Origin: Pseudomonas sp. GM18
Lineage (GTDB): Bacteria > Pseudomonadota > Gammaproteobacteria > Pseudomonadales > Pseudomonadaceae
DNA length: 64,000 bases
NCBI RefSeq assembly: GCF_000282195.1
Contig: NZ_AKJT01000028.1
Span: 1 to 64,000 of the forward strand
Direction: 5' to 3'
The translations under genes and the position numbers were made by a program. Position 1 is the first letter of the stretch; each line of letters begins with the position of its first letter. The notes under the pieces were generated by a model that saw only the letters and a list, made by a program, of their open reading frames with translations, searched no databases and was not told the DNA's origin. Below are positions 25,014-34,000 of the stretch, piece by piece.

Positions 25014-25287
25014 GTGGTTGCGTACCGCTTTAAAGAATCTGGATGACGAAGCCGCCTACATGGCGATGGAAAATCCACAGGCTGCAGCAGACTTCGTCAG
25101 GGCCATTCTCACCTCCGTCGATCACCTTGCTCGTTTCCCGGCTACAGGCCGCGAAGGTCGACTACCGGGCACTCGGGAATGGGTCTTGCCAGACCGGCCC
25201 TATCTGATTCCCTATCGGGTTCGCCAAGGGCGTTTACAGGTACTACGAGTCTTCCATACACGGCGTCTTCCACCCACTACGTGGTAG
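25003..25287 (+). CDS. RelE/ParE family toxin
   Basis: A 94-residue protein of the RelE/ParE superfamily: [51 protein letters not shown] and VLRVFHTRR are its conserved blocks. The phrase PATGREGR..TRE.V is more like ParE (gyrase-targeting) than the ribosome-dependent RelE, but the target is inferred. It is complete and in frame, so the system should be functional. Confidence 0.92.
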   Translation: MRVEWLRTALKNLDDEAAYMAMENPQAAADFVRAILTSVDHLARFPATGREGRLPGTREWVLPDRPYLIPYRVRQGRLQVLRVFHTRRLPPTTW

Positions 25288-25383
25288 CACTGGGTGGAAC
25301 ATCAACCGAGCCCTATCCCCTGATCGAGCCGTTCACACCTGATTCCCACCCGTTCGTTTGCTCGCGAAGCCCCCACAATCGAC

Positions 25384-26715
25384 TTAATATTTGTCGAGCG
25401 TGCGCAGCTTCTGTGGCAACCCCCACAGCAACAACGCAGCGGCAATCAGCGCGGCGACGCCGATGACGTACAACGCCGGGGTGGTGCTGCCGGTCAGGTC
25501 TTTGATCCGCCCGACCATGACCGGGCTGACGATCCCACCGAACTGGCCAAGGGTATTGATCACCGCGATCCCGCCAGCGGCGCCTGCCCCGGCACCGGCC
25601 AGCAGTTTCGGTGGCAGGGTCCAGAAGCTCGGGATGGACGCGATGATTCCGGCACCGAGCAAGCCCAGGGCGACAATCAGGAAAGTCGTGTGGTTGGCGA
25701 AGATTCCTGCGCAGAAGAACCCCACCGCCCCTACTGCCACCAGGCCTGCGACAAACTTGCGCCGCTCGCCGGTAGCATCGGATAACCGCCCGATCACCAC
25801 CATGCTGATGGCGCCGCAGATGTAGGGGATGGCGGTCAGCAAGCCGATCATCACCGGGCTCTCGGTACCGGCACTACGGATCAGTTGCGGCGCCCAGAAA
25901 TTCAAGCCGTAGGACGCCACCTGAATCAGAAAGTAGATCAGCCCCAACGTCAGGAAACCCGGAATCCGCAGCGCGGCCAGCAAGGAGCCGCCGCTCTTGT
26001 GGGGTTCGTGGTGAGCGATACGGCTGGCGAGTAGTGTCTTCTCCGACGGGCTCAACCAATGGGCGTCTTCGATGCGGTCCTTGAGTAAGGTCAGCACCAG
26101 CAGACCGAGGCCGATGCAAGGCACGCCACCGAGCAGAAACAGCCAATGCCAGCCGCGCATATCGAGGAAGCCATCAAGGTGTTGCAGCACCAACCCGGAG
26201 AACGGTGCGCCAACCAGCCCGGCAAACGCCGACGCGAGAAACAGCATCGAGGTGATGCGCCCGCGATAGTGCTGCGGGAACCACAGCGTCAGGTAATACA
26301 ACACGCCCGGCGCAAAACCCGCCTCCATCGCACCGATCACGAAACGCAGGGCGTAGAACTGCCATTCGCTATTGACGAAGACCATGGCCGCCGTCGCGAG
26401 CCCCCACGACATCATGATCCGGGCGATCCAGCGCCGGGCGCCAACCTTGTAGAGCATCATGTTGCTCGGCACTTCGAAGATCACATAACCGACTACAAAC
26501 AGCCCGGCACCGAGGCCGTAAGCGGTGTCGCTCAGGCTCAGGTCGGCCTGCAACTGGAACTTGGCGAAGCTGATGTTGATGCGGTCGAAAAACGCGAACA
26601 GGTAGCAGACCATGATCAGCGGCATCAGTCGCCAGGCGACTTTGCGGACCAGGTTTTTTTCGGCGTCGTGGCTAACGGACGGGCTCACGCCCGCCTCCAG
26701 AACATTGAGGCTCAT
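25384..26715 (-). CDS. MFS transporter, anion:cation symporter family
   Basis: This 443-residue, 12-helix protein has the ACS-family signature FFDRINISFAKFQLQADL in helix 1 and GLFVVGYVIFEVPSNMML in helix 2. ACS transporters take up organic anions such as hydroxy- and dicarboxylates, phthalate or sugar acids. It is the last gene of a minus-strand set with an HMG-CoA lyase-like enzyme and a CoA-transferase, so it probably imports their substrate. ATG 26715 is preceded by a GGAGAAA ribosome binding site. Confidence 0.92.
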   Translation of the reverse strand: MSLNVLEAGVSPSVSHDAEKNLVRKVAWRLMPLIMVCYLFAFFDRINISFAKFQLQADLSLSDTAYGLGAGLFVVGYVIFEVPSNMMLYKVGARRWIARIMMSWGLATAAMVFVNSEWQFYALRFVIGAMEAGFAPGVLYYLTLWFPQHYRGRITSMLFLASAFAGLVGAPFSGLVLQHLDGFLDMRGWHWLFLLGGVPCIGLGLLVLTLLKDRIEDAHWLSPSEKTLLASRIAHHEPHKSGGSLLAALRIPGFLTLGLIYFLIQVASYGLNFWAPQLIRSAGTESPVMIGLLTAIPYICGAISMVVIGRLSDATGERRKFVAGLVAVGAVGFFCAGIFANHTTFLIVALGLLGAGIIASIPSFWTLPPKLLAGAGAGAAGGIAVINTLGQFGGIVSPVMVGRIKDLTGSTTPALYVIGVAALIAAALLLWGLPQKLRTLDKY

Positions 26716-26804
26716 CGTGTTTCTCCAGGCAGACTTCCCGCAGGCGTCCGATTGTTTTTGTTGTCTGGTTCGTTGTGGCTTTTGTAGGTGTTTGTTCGGT
26801 GAGT

Positions 26805-27731
26805 TCAGGAGGGTGTCGGATGCAGGTCGCAATTACGTCCGGCCTTGGCGAGCTGCCCGGGCACTTCATGGCCCAGCAACGCGGGCAAGCCTCGGGACAA
26901 CTTCAGCAACAACGGCAAGTCGATGCCGGTGTGAACACCAATTTCGTCGCACAGGTTGACCAAATCTTCAGTGCAGATATTGCCCGAGGCACCCGGTGCA
27001 AACGGGCAACCGCCAAGACCACCAAGGGCTGCGTCGAAGCGCCGGGCACCGGCCTCGTAGGCGGCCAGTACATTGCACAAACCGAGGCCGCGCGTGTTGT
27101 GGAAATGCAGGGTCAGATCAGCCGGTGAAACCCGTTGCAACACCCGTCGCACCAAGCGATCGACCTGGCGTGGATTGGCCATGCCGGTGGTGTCGGCCAG
27201 GGTAATGCCCGTCATGCCGAGCGCCTGATAAGCCTCGACAATCTGCAGCACGCGGTCCTCATCGATCTTGCCTTCGAACGGGCATCCGAAGGTCGTGGCG
27301 ATGCTGCCGTTGAGCCGCACCGGTGTGCCGCGAACGAACTCGACGATCTCGCCGAACGCAGCCAATGAAGCCTCGCAGCGCATCCGCATGTTCGCCAGGT
27401 TGTGGGTCTGGCTGGCGGACATCACCAGGTTCAGCTCGTCGGCCCCCGAGTCCAGCGCTCGTTGTGCGCCTTTGAGGTTGGGGATCAACGCGACATAGAT
27501 CACGCCCGGCTGTCGGGCGATGCCCTTGAACACTTGCTCGCCATCGCGCAACGCCGGAATCGCCTTGGGTGACACGAACGAACCGGCTTCGATACGGCTG
27601 AACCCCGCCAGCGACAACTGATCGATCAGCGCAATCTTGTCGACGGTTTCGACCCAGGTCGGCTCGATCTGCAAGCCGTCACGCGGGGAGACTTCCTGAA
27701 CGATCAGCGCCTGGGAATAATCAGTGATCAT
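26805..27731 (-). CDS. Hydroxymethylglutaryl-CoA lyase-like enzyme
   Basis: The 308-residue HMGL-family TIM barrel carries VSPRDGLQ with the catalytic Arg and metal-binding Asp, IEAGSFVSPKAIP, the metal-binding HFHNTRGLG and the cysteine loop GLGGCPFAPGASGN. It would cleave 3-hydroxy-3-methylglutaryl-CoA to acetyl-CoA and acetoacetate, although relatives use similar acyl-CoAs. It overlaps the CoA-transferase gene by 4 nt. With the CoA-transferase and transporter it could form a route for free 3-hydroxy-3-methylglutarate or a related acid. Confidence 0.9.
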   Translation of the reverse strand: MITDYSQALIVQEVSPRDGLQIEPTWVETVDKIALIDQLSLAGFSRIEAGSFVSPKAIPALRDGEQVFKGIARQPGVIYVALIPNLKGAQRALDSGADELNLVMSASQTHNLANMRMRCEASLAAFGEIVEFVRGTPVRLNGSIATTFGCPFEGKIDEDRVLQIVEAYQALGMTGITLADTTGMANPRQVDRLVRRVLQRVSPADLTLHFHNTRGLGLCNVLAAYEAGARRFDAALGGLGGCPFAPGASGNICTEDLVNLCDEIGVHTGIDLPLLLKLSRGLPALLGHEVPGQLAKAGRNCDLHPTPS

Positions 27732-28921
27732 TGCACCACTCCTTCAGCTTTCAGTCGTTCGATGTCCTGGTCAGTCAGGCCCAGCCCCGCGAGAATGCCG
27801 TCGGTGTGCTGACCCAGGCTCGGCCCCGACCAGTTCACGCCGCCAGGGGTCTCGGACATTTTCGGAACGATGCCCGGCATCTTCACCGTGGCGCCGCCGG
27901 GCAGTTCGGCGTTGAGCAGCATGCCCCGCGCCTGATAGTGAGGATCGGCGACGATGTCGGCCACCGAATAGATGCGCCCGGCCGGGACTTCGGCAGCTTC
28001 CAGAGCCGCCAACACCTCATCGATCGGCAGGCTGCTGGTCCAGTGAGTAATGGCTGCGTCGAGCACGTTACTTTTGGCGGCGCGGCCATCGTTATGCGCA
28101 AATTCCGGCGCTTCGGCCAGGTCGGCCCGGCCAATCACCGCCATCAGGCGCTTGTAGATCGGGTCGCTGTTGCCAGCGATCACCACGTAGGCACCGTCGG
28201 CGGTCAGATAAGTATTGGACGGCGCGATACCCGGTAACGCCCCGCCGCTGCGCTCACGCACATGACCGAGCATGTCGTATTCCGGCACCAGGCTTTCCAT
28301 CACGTTGAACACGCTTTCGGCCAGCGACACATCGACCACTTGCCCACCACCCTGCCCGGTCTTGACCCGCAACAGCGACATCAAGGCACCGATGACCGCG
28401 TGCAGCGAAGCCAGGGAATCACCCAGACTCACCCCCACCCGGGCGGGTGGTGAACCGGGGGTGCCAGTGGTGTAGCGAATCCCGCCCATGGCCTCGCCGA
28501 TCGCCCCGAAACCCGGACGATCACGGTAAGGGCCGGTCTGGCCGTAACCGGAAATGCGCACCAGCGTCAGGTTGGGGTTGAGGGCATGCAACACGTCCCA
28601 GCCCAAGCCGAGTTTCTCCAGGGCGCCGGGGCGCAGGTTTTCGATCAGCACATCGGCGTCGGTCGCCAGTTGCTTGACCAGTTCGATACCTTCGGGGGAT
28701 TTCAGATTCAGCGCCAGGGACTTCTTGTTTCGCGATTGCAGGTACCACCACAACGAAGTGCCTTCGTGCAGCTTGCGCCATTTGCGCAGGGGATCACCCT
28801 GGCCCATGGCTTCGATCTTGATCACTTCGGCGCCAAACTCGGCCAGCATGCGCGCGGCAAACGGCGCGGCGATCAGCGTGCCGATCTCGATCACTTTGAT
28901 TGCACTCAAGGGGGCAGTCAT
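27728..28921 (-). CDS. CaiB/BaiF family CoA-transferase
   Basis: This 397-residue class-III CoA-transferase opens with VIEIGTLIAAPFAARMLAEFGAEVIKIE and contains GQGDPLRKW, SLALNLKSPEG, DVLIENLRPGALEKLGLG (with the catalytic Asp expected near VGVSLGDSLASLHA) and the typical C-terminal half. It probably transfers CoA from succinyl- or acetyl-CoA to a dicarboxylate, producing the substrate of the lyase encoded next. ATG at 28921 is used; an upstream in-frame start would run into the promoter region. The substrate is not known from sequence. Confidence 0.9.
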   Translation of the reverse strand: MTAPLSAIKVIEIGTLIAAPFAARMLAEFGAEVIKIEAMGQGDPLRKWRKLHEGTSLWWYLQSRNKKSLALNLKSPEGIELVKQLATDADVLIENLRPGALEKLGLGWDVLHALNPNLTLVRISGYGQTGPYRDRPGFGAIGEAMGGIRYTTGTPGSPPARVGVSLGDSLASLHAVIGALMSLLRVKTGQGGGQVVDVSLAESVFNVMESLVPEYDMLGHVRERSGGALPGIAPSNTYLTADGAYVVIAGNSDPIYKRLMAVIGRADLAEAPEFAHNDGRAAKSNVLDAAITHWTSSLPIDEVLAALEAAEVPAGRIYSVADIVADPHYQARGMLLNAELPGGATVKMPGIVPKMSETPGGVNWSGPSLGQHTDGILAGLGLTDQDIERLKAEGVVQ

Positions 28922-29007
28922 CGCGGGGGTACCTCTTGTTCTTGGAATATGCGCCAAGGCTAGAGGACCGAGCGGCATGGAATCCAACCTTCTGTTGGCA
29001 ACGACCG

Positions 29008-29022
29008 TTCGCGAAACGCGAA
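29008..29022. promoter_or_regulatory. Candidate LysR operator upstream of the CoA-transferase gene
   Basis: TTCGCGAAACGCGAA is a perfect palindrome of 15 nt containing a T-N11-A core, the LysR-type motif. It lies 86 nt upstream of the CoA-transferase start. A second inverted repeat, CCAAC N5 GTTGG (28984-28998), is 10 nt away. Confidence 0.5.
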
Positions 29023-29110
29023 TGCCTGGCTGGAGGATCATGGTGATCTCAGGTCAGCCATCGCGGGCAAGTCGGATCGCGATGGGGCCCGCCCATGCAA
29101 TCGAGAACCG

Positions 29111-30019
29111 TCAGACCTGCCCACGCAACTGCTCAAACAGCATCCGGCTCACCGGCGACAGCGCCGCTTCATCGCGCACCACCAGAATCAACGCACGATC
29201 CGACCAGTCATCCGTCAGCGGCACCGCGTGCAACCCCAGCGCCCGGCCAAACAGTTCGTAGGCCTTCAGCGGCAGGATGCCAATGCCCATGTTGGCCTGA
29301 ACCATCCGGCACATGGCGTCGAACCCCGGCACATGAATCCGCAGCCTCAGCACCTTGCCGGCCTTGCGCGCGGCCGCATGGGTGCGCATGTTGATGGAAC
29401 TGGCCGCATGCAGACCGACGTAATCGCTGTCCAGCGTGTCGGCAAAAGCCAGGGCCGAACGACTCGCCAGCGGATGATCGGCCGGCATCAGTACGACCAG
29501 TTTGTCCTGGCGATAAACAACGCTGTGCAGCCCCTTGACGTCGCTGTCGCTGGAGCAGATCCCGAGGTCCGCCACGCCATCGAGCACGCCTTGAATCACC
29601 CCGCTGCTGGGGCGCTCTTCGAGGTCGGTCTTGACCTGCGGATGACGCGCGGAAAAGTCCCGCAGGTCTTCGGGCAAGAATTGAATGATCGCCGACAGGT
29701 TGGCGAGCATCCGCACATAACCGCGTACACCGTGGCTGTGTTCGCCCAGTTCGAGGCCCATTTTCTCGACGTTGAACAGCATCTGCCGGGCATGGTGCAG
29801 CAGGGTTTCACCGGCCGGCGTCAGGGTCATGCCCTTGGCCTGGCGCACGAACAGGCTGATGCCCAGCGCCTCCTCCAGCTCCATCAAACGCTTGCTGGCC
29901 GCCGACACCGCGATCGCTTCGCGGGCGGCGGCGCGGGTCAAGGTGCCCTCTTCGTGGACGGCCACAAACAGCTGGAGAGTGATCAGGTCGAGGCGGCGGA
30001 TCAGGCTTTTTTGCAGCAT
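29111..30019 (-). CDS. LysR family transcriptional regulator
   Basis: The 302-residue protein has an N-terminal winged helix (LQLFVAVHEEGTLTRAAAREAIAVSAASKRLMELEEALG) and a LysR co-inducer domain. It sits upstream of and in the same direction as the CoA-transferase, lyase and transporter genes, 189 nt apart, so it probably controls them in response to the substrate. ATG 30019 is taken because the HTH starts at residue 14; a longer frame to 30091 is less typical. Confidence 0.9.
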   Translation of the reverse strand: MLQKSLIRRLDLITLQLFVAVHEEGTLTRAAAREAIAVSAASKRLMELEEALGISLFVRQAKGMTLTPAGETLLHHARQMLFNVEKMGLELGEHSHGVRGYVRMLANLSAIIQFLPEDLRDFSARHPQVKTDLEERPSSGVIQGVLDGVADLGICSSDSDVKGLHSVVYRQDKLVVLMPADHPLASRSALAFADTLDSDYVGLHAASSINMRTHAAARKAGKVLRLRIHVPGFDAMCRMVQANMGIGILPLKAYELFGRALGLHAVPLTDDWSDRALILVVRDEAALSPVSRMLFEQLRGQV

Positions 30020-30259
30020 GGCAGGGCTCGATGATTTCGGTTCGACTGAGTCGGCAGGATAGCCCGGATTAGATTCGTGTCCGCCATCCAATTACGCACA
30101 GCACCCCGGGACATCGCCCTACAACTAATTCTCGTACAACTCTCAGTACTACCGGAAACAGCCGATTCAAAGCCCATCGGGACTCTCTGTAAAGTCTGGC
30201 AACACACACAAACTGCAACAAACCCACGGATAGATTCACTCAAGGAATGTCACTCACAC

Positions 30260-31495
30260 ATGAGCCAGATACCGTACACGGCGCACACCTTCACCAACTA
30301 CCGCAAACTCGTTTCATTGGCTGACCATGATTGGGAGACCGCCGAAACCGGAAAAATCGCGGGGCTCAACGTTGAGATAAAAAGTGCCAACCGCATGCTC
30401 GATCAGTACGGGAGAGCGTTTCATCATTTCTGTACGACGTCATACCTGGGTCTGGATCACCATCCCGATATTCTCGACGGTGCCATGACCACGCTGTGGG
30501 AAACCGGCACACTTCGCATCGCCAATTCCAGGAGCCGCTGCAAGCTGGCGATTCTGGACCAATACGAAACCGAACTGTCCGAGTTGTTCGGCGCCAGTTG
30601 CCTGAGCACTCTGTCGTGCAGCGCGGCGAGTGCCGGGATCCTGCCACTGCTGGCCAGCGGCGTATTCACGGAAAATCGCCCTCCCGTGATGGCTTTCGAC
30701 CGGTTGGCGCATGACTCGATGAATCACCTCAAAGCCGCCTGTGCCGATGAAACCATGGTCGTGACGTGCCCGCATAACGACATGGACTTCCTCGAGACGC
30801 TGTGTCAACAGCACACCAGGGTCGCGTATGTCGCCGACGGCGCCTACAGCATGGGTGGGGTTGCGGACATGGACAGCCTTTTGTATCTGAAGGACCGTTA
30901 TGGGCTGTTTCTCTATCTGGACGATTCCCACGCACTTTCCTCTGTAGGAACATTCGGCGCCGGTCTTGTGCGTCCCAGGTTGCATACCCTGGATGATGAC
31001 TGCCTCATCGTCGCCTCGCTGGCCAAGTCGTTCGGCGCCAGCGGCGGTCTGGTGATGCTGGGCAGTGAACGGCAGAAGAAGCTCATTGCGCGTTACGGCG
31101 GCCCCAGCAACTGGTCGCAAAGCCTCAACAGTGCAGCCATTGGCGCGGGCCGGGCATCCATCCAGCTACACCACACCCTGGAGTTCGCCGCGCTGCAGGA
31201 AAAGCTTCAGATTAATATCCGCCTCTTTGACAGCCTCATACGAACCGGACAACACAACAGCAACATGGCGATTCGACTGGTCAATTGCGGTGAGGCATCG
31301 CTGGCCAACAACATCGCCATTGAACTGGCCAATCACGGATTCTTCACCTCGGCAGTCTTTTTCCCATTGGTTGCACAAGGCAAGGCAGCCATCAGAATCA
31401 CCCTGCGCGCCGACATGGAGACGATGCTGATCCGCCATTTCTGTGAACTCATCACCGAGCTTTTACGCACGCACGGCCGGAACATCGGCAGCTGA
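30260..31495 (+). CDS. Orphan alpha-oxoamine synthase-like PLP enzyme
   Basis: This 411-residue fold-type I PLP enzyme belongs to the alpha-oxoamine synthase group (BioF, KBL, ALAS, CqsA). The PLP Lys is Lys256 in VASLAKSFGASGG; DDSHALSSVGTFG (221 onward) and FDRLAHDSMNHLK (146 onward) match the family's Asp/His and substrate regions. These enzymes condense an acyl-CoA with an amino acid with decarboxylation. No biotin, glycine-cleavage or heme gene is adjacent, so a housekeeping role is unlikely; a role like CqsA/LqsA (signal alpha-aminoketone) or a natural product is possible but not shown. Codon use is somewhat less GC-rich than nearby genes. The start follows AAGGAATG about 14 nt upstream; the upstream frame is probably untranslated. 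Confidence 0.82.
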   Translation: MSQIPYTAHTFTNYRKLVSLADHDWETAETGKIAGLNVEIKSANRMLDQYGRAFHHFCTTSYLGLDHHPDILDGAMTTLWETGTLRIANSRSRCKLAILDQYETELSELFGASCLSTLSCSAASAGILPLLASGVFTENRPPVMAFDRLAHDSMNHLKAACADETMVVTCPHNDMDFLETLCQQHTRVAYVADGAYSMGGVADMDSLLYLKDRYGLFLYLDDSHALSSVGTFGAGLVRPRLHTLDDDCLIVASLAKSFGASGGLVMLGSERQKKLIARYGGPSNWSQSLNSAAIGAGRASIQLHHTLEFAALQEKLQINIRLFDSLIRTGQHNSNMAIRLVNCGEASLANNIAIELANHGFFTSAVFFPLVAQGKAAIRITLRADMETMLIRHFCELITELLRTHGRNIGS

Positions 31496-31606
31496 AATCC
31501 AGGGAAGATCAAACCAGCCAGCGGGCATGGCCGTTGTCGCTGTTATGCACTTTGCTGGCCTTGGCGCGTTGCTTTGCGTAGTGCTCGCGCCCGGCCGTCG
31601 AACCGC

Positions 31607-32755
31607 TTAGAACGCGCTGCGGAAAATCTCCTCGATCTGCCGCTGATCCGCCGCCCGTGGATTGGTCAGTCCGCAGGCGTCTTTCAGCGCATTGCTGGCC
31701 AGAACCGGAATGTCATTGAGCCTGGCACCAAGCTCACGCAAACCGGCGGGAATGTCCACGTCCCTGGCCAGGTTGCGGATCGCCACAATCGCCGCTTGCG
31801 CCCCTTCTTCCGCGCTGAACCCGCGAATGTCAGCGCCCATTGCACGGGCCACATCGGTCAGACGGTCGGCGCAAACCAGCGCATTGAAACTTTGCACATG
31901 GGGCAGCAGTACCGCGTTGCACACGCCATGGGGCAAGTCGTAGAAGCCGCCTAACTGATGCGCCATGGCATGAACGTAGCCAAGGGACGCATTGTTGAAC
32001 GCCATACCCGCGAGGAATTGCGCGTAAGCCATGTTTTCCCGCGCGATCATGTCATTGCCGTCACGCACGGCCAGGCGCAGGTTATAGCTGATCAACGTGA
32101 TGGCTTTCAGCGCACAGGCATCGGTAATCGGGTTGGCTGCCGTGGAGACGTAGGCTTCGATGGCATGGGTCAATGCGTCCATGCCGGTGGCGGCGGTCAG
32201 GCCCTTGGGCATGGCGACCATCAGCTCCGGGTCGTTGACTGACAGCAGCGGCGTAACGTTGCGGTCGACGATGGCCATTTTTACGTGGCGCGATTCATCC
32301 GTGATGATGCAAAAACGGGTCATCTCGCTGGCAGTGCCGGCGGTGGTGTTGATCGCGATCAGCGGTAGCTGGGGTTTGGCCGACCGATCGACACCTTCGT
32401 AATCACGAATCGTCCCACCGTTGGTGGCGCACAAGGCGATGCCCTTGGCGCAGTCGTGAGGCGAACCGCCGCCCAGAGACACCACGAAATCACAGCGACT
32501 TTCCTTGAGCAAGCCCAAGCCACATTCGACATTGGCGATGCTCGGATTCGGCTTTGCGCCGTCGAAAATCACCGAGTCGATGTCCTGCAACGCCAGTTTC
32601 TCGGCAATCTTCGATGCCACGCCAGCCTTGGCCAGCCCGGCGTCAGTGACAATCAGCGCCTTGCGAAAACCATACTTGCCAATGGCGTCCATGGCTTCGT
32701 CGAGGCAACCGGTGCCCATGATGTTCACGGCGGGGATGAAAAACGTACTGCTCAT
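31607..32755 (-). CDS. yiaY: Iron-containing alcohol dehydrogenase (YiaY-type)
   Basis: A 382-residue group III dehydrogenase. The NAD motif [16 protein letters not shown] and the iron-binding set are present: Asp in [12 protein letters not shown] and His residues in [20 protein letters not shown]. Such enzymes oxidise primary alcohols or threonine-like substrates; related Pseudomonas proteins (ErcA type) are linked to ethanol oxidation. Its start at 32755 ([14 protein letters not shown]) is the conserved one. It is convergent with the oxoamine synthase. Substrate uncertain. Confidence 0.9.
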   Translation of the reverse strand: MSSTFFIPAVNIMGTGCLDEAMDAIGKYGFRKALIVTDAGLAKAGVASKIAEKLALQDIDSVIFDGAKPNPSIANVECGLGLLKESRCDFVVSLGGGSPHDCAKGIALCATNGGTIRDYEGVDRSAKPQLPLIAINTTAGTASEMTRFCIITDESRHVKMAIVDRNVTPLLSVNDPELMVAMPKGLTAATGMDALTHAIEAYVSTAANPITDACALKAITLISYNLRLAVRDGNDMIARENMAYAQFLAGMAFNNASLGYVHAMAHQLGGFYDLPHGVCNAVLLPHVQSFNALVCADRLTDVARAMGADIRGFSAEEGAQAAIVAIRNLARDVDIPAGLRELGARLNDIPVLASNALKDACGLTNPRAADQRQIEEIFRSAF

Positions 32756-32911
32756 GCGCGAGTCTCCTGGCTGAAACCGAATCGGCAATGCCGATTCGGC
32801 GGGTGCGCACAGGGTCGACCGATCAGTCACGCGGTATGTTGATCTGGCTCAACGCCCGGGCGTGATAAAGTCGCCGTCCATCAGACCTTTTGCTTCGAGA
32901 CGACAAACGCA

Positions 32912-33943
32912 ATGACCGATTTCCAGGATGTCGATGCCCAACTTGAAGACTGGAACGCCTTGCGCACCACCGCCTCGTTCGGCGGCCTGCTGGTGGGTAA
33001 CGGCGCCAGCCGCGCCGTGTGGGATGACTTCGGCTACGACTCGCTGTTCGAAAATGCCCGCACCGTCGAAGAAAAGCCGCTGAGCCAGTCCGAGTTGAGC
33101 GTGTTCGACGCGATGCAGACGCGCAGTTTCGAGCAGGTTCTCGGCGCGCTGAAAACCACCAGCCGGGTCAACAAGGCCCTGGCCGTCAGCTCCGCGGCAC
33201 CGCGCAATCGCTACTACGCGATCAAGGAAGCGCTGATCAACAGTGTGCACGCGGTGCACATTCCGTGGCGGCTGGTGAAGCCTTCGACGCTGGCGACGAT
33301 CAATCAGGAACTGGGCAGCTATCGGACGGTGTTCACCACCAACTACGACTTGCTCAGCTATTGGGCGATCCAGCATCGGCCGGACGTCGTTACCGATCTG
33401 TTCCAGGGTGCCGAGCCAGGCTTCGATCTGAGCTTCGATCTGAGCGCCAGCGCCACCGACAAGCCGCGGTTGCTGTACCTGCACGGCGGCTTGCATCTGG
33501 TGCGTAATCAGGACGGCACGGCACGCAAACTGATGTCGACCGAAGGGACGTTGCTCGGCAATTTCGCGATCAACAATACGATCAAGACCCTCGACGATGT
33601 GCCGCTGTTCGTCAATGAAGGCCCGGCGCAAGACAAGCTCAAGACGATTCGCAGTTCGGATTACCTGTCGTTCTGCTATGACCAGTTACTCGGCCATGGC
33701 GACGGGTTGTGCATCTTCGGGCATGCCCTTGGCGAGCAGGACAGTCACATCGTTCATGCGTTGCGCCAGGCGAAGCCGAAGGTGGTAGCGATCTCGATTT
33801 ACCCGCGCAGCAAGGCATTCATCCAGCATCAGAAGCGGCATTACGCGAAGGTGTTCGAGGGGACGGGTGTGGAGTTGCGGTTTTTTGATTCGAAGACGCA
33901 TGCGCTCGGTAACCCTAAGCTCACAGTTCCAGTCGAGGTTTAG
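32912..33943 (+). CDS. DUF4917, stand-alone SIR2-like protein
   Basis: This 343-residue protein has SIR2-like motifs in the right order: LLVGNGAS (26-33) as the glycine loop, FTTNYD (141-146), LHGGLH (190-195) and IFGHALGEQDSHI (268-280). This is the nucleotide-binding core of SIR2-family proteins that act as NADases in several defence systems; here no effector partner or HNH/Toll/ATPase domain is attached. Relatives are listed as DUF4917. A role in NAD metabolism or in phage defence is inference. It stands alone between the alcohol dehydrogenase (divergent) and a cupin regulator (convergent). Confidence 0.85.
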   Translation: MTDFQDVDAQLEDWNALRTTASFGGLLVGNGASRAVWDDFGYDSLFENARTVEEKPLSQSELSVFDAMQTRSFEQVLGALKTTSRVNKALAVSSAAPRNRYYAIKEALINSVHAVHIPWRLVKPSTLATINQELGSYRTVFTTNYDLLSYWAIQHRPDVVTDLFQGAEPGFDLSFDLSASATDKPRLLYLHGGLHLVRNQDGTARKLMSTEGTLLGNFAINNTIKTLDDVPLFVNEGPAQDKLKTIRSSDYLSFCYDQLLGHGDGLCIFGHALGEQDSHIVHALRQAKPKVVAISIYPRSKAFIQHQKRHYAKVFEGTGVELRFFDSKTHALGNPKLTVPVEV

Positions 33944-33961
33944 CGGCGACGGAACTTATGT

Positions 33962-33983
33962 CATCGCGAGCAGGCTCGCGATG
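33962..33983. repeat. REP hairpin between convergent genes
   Basis: CATCGCGAGC and GCTCGCGATG form a perfect 10-bp stem with AG between. It is a REP element of the fluorescent-group type placed between two convergent genes. Confidence 0.85.
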
Positions 33984-34000
33984 GCGTTTATCCATTCGTC

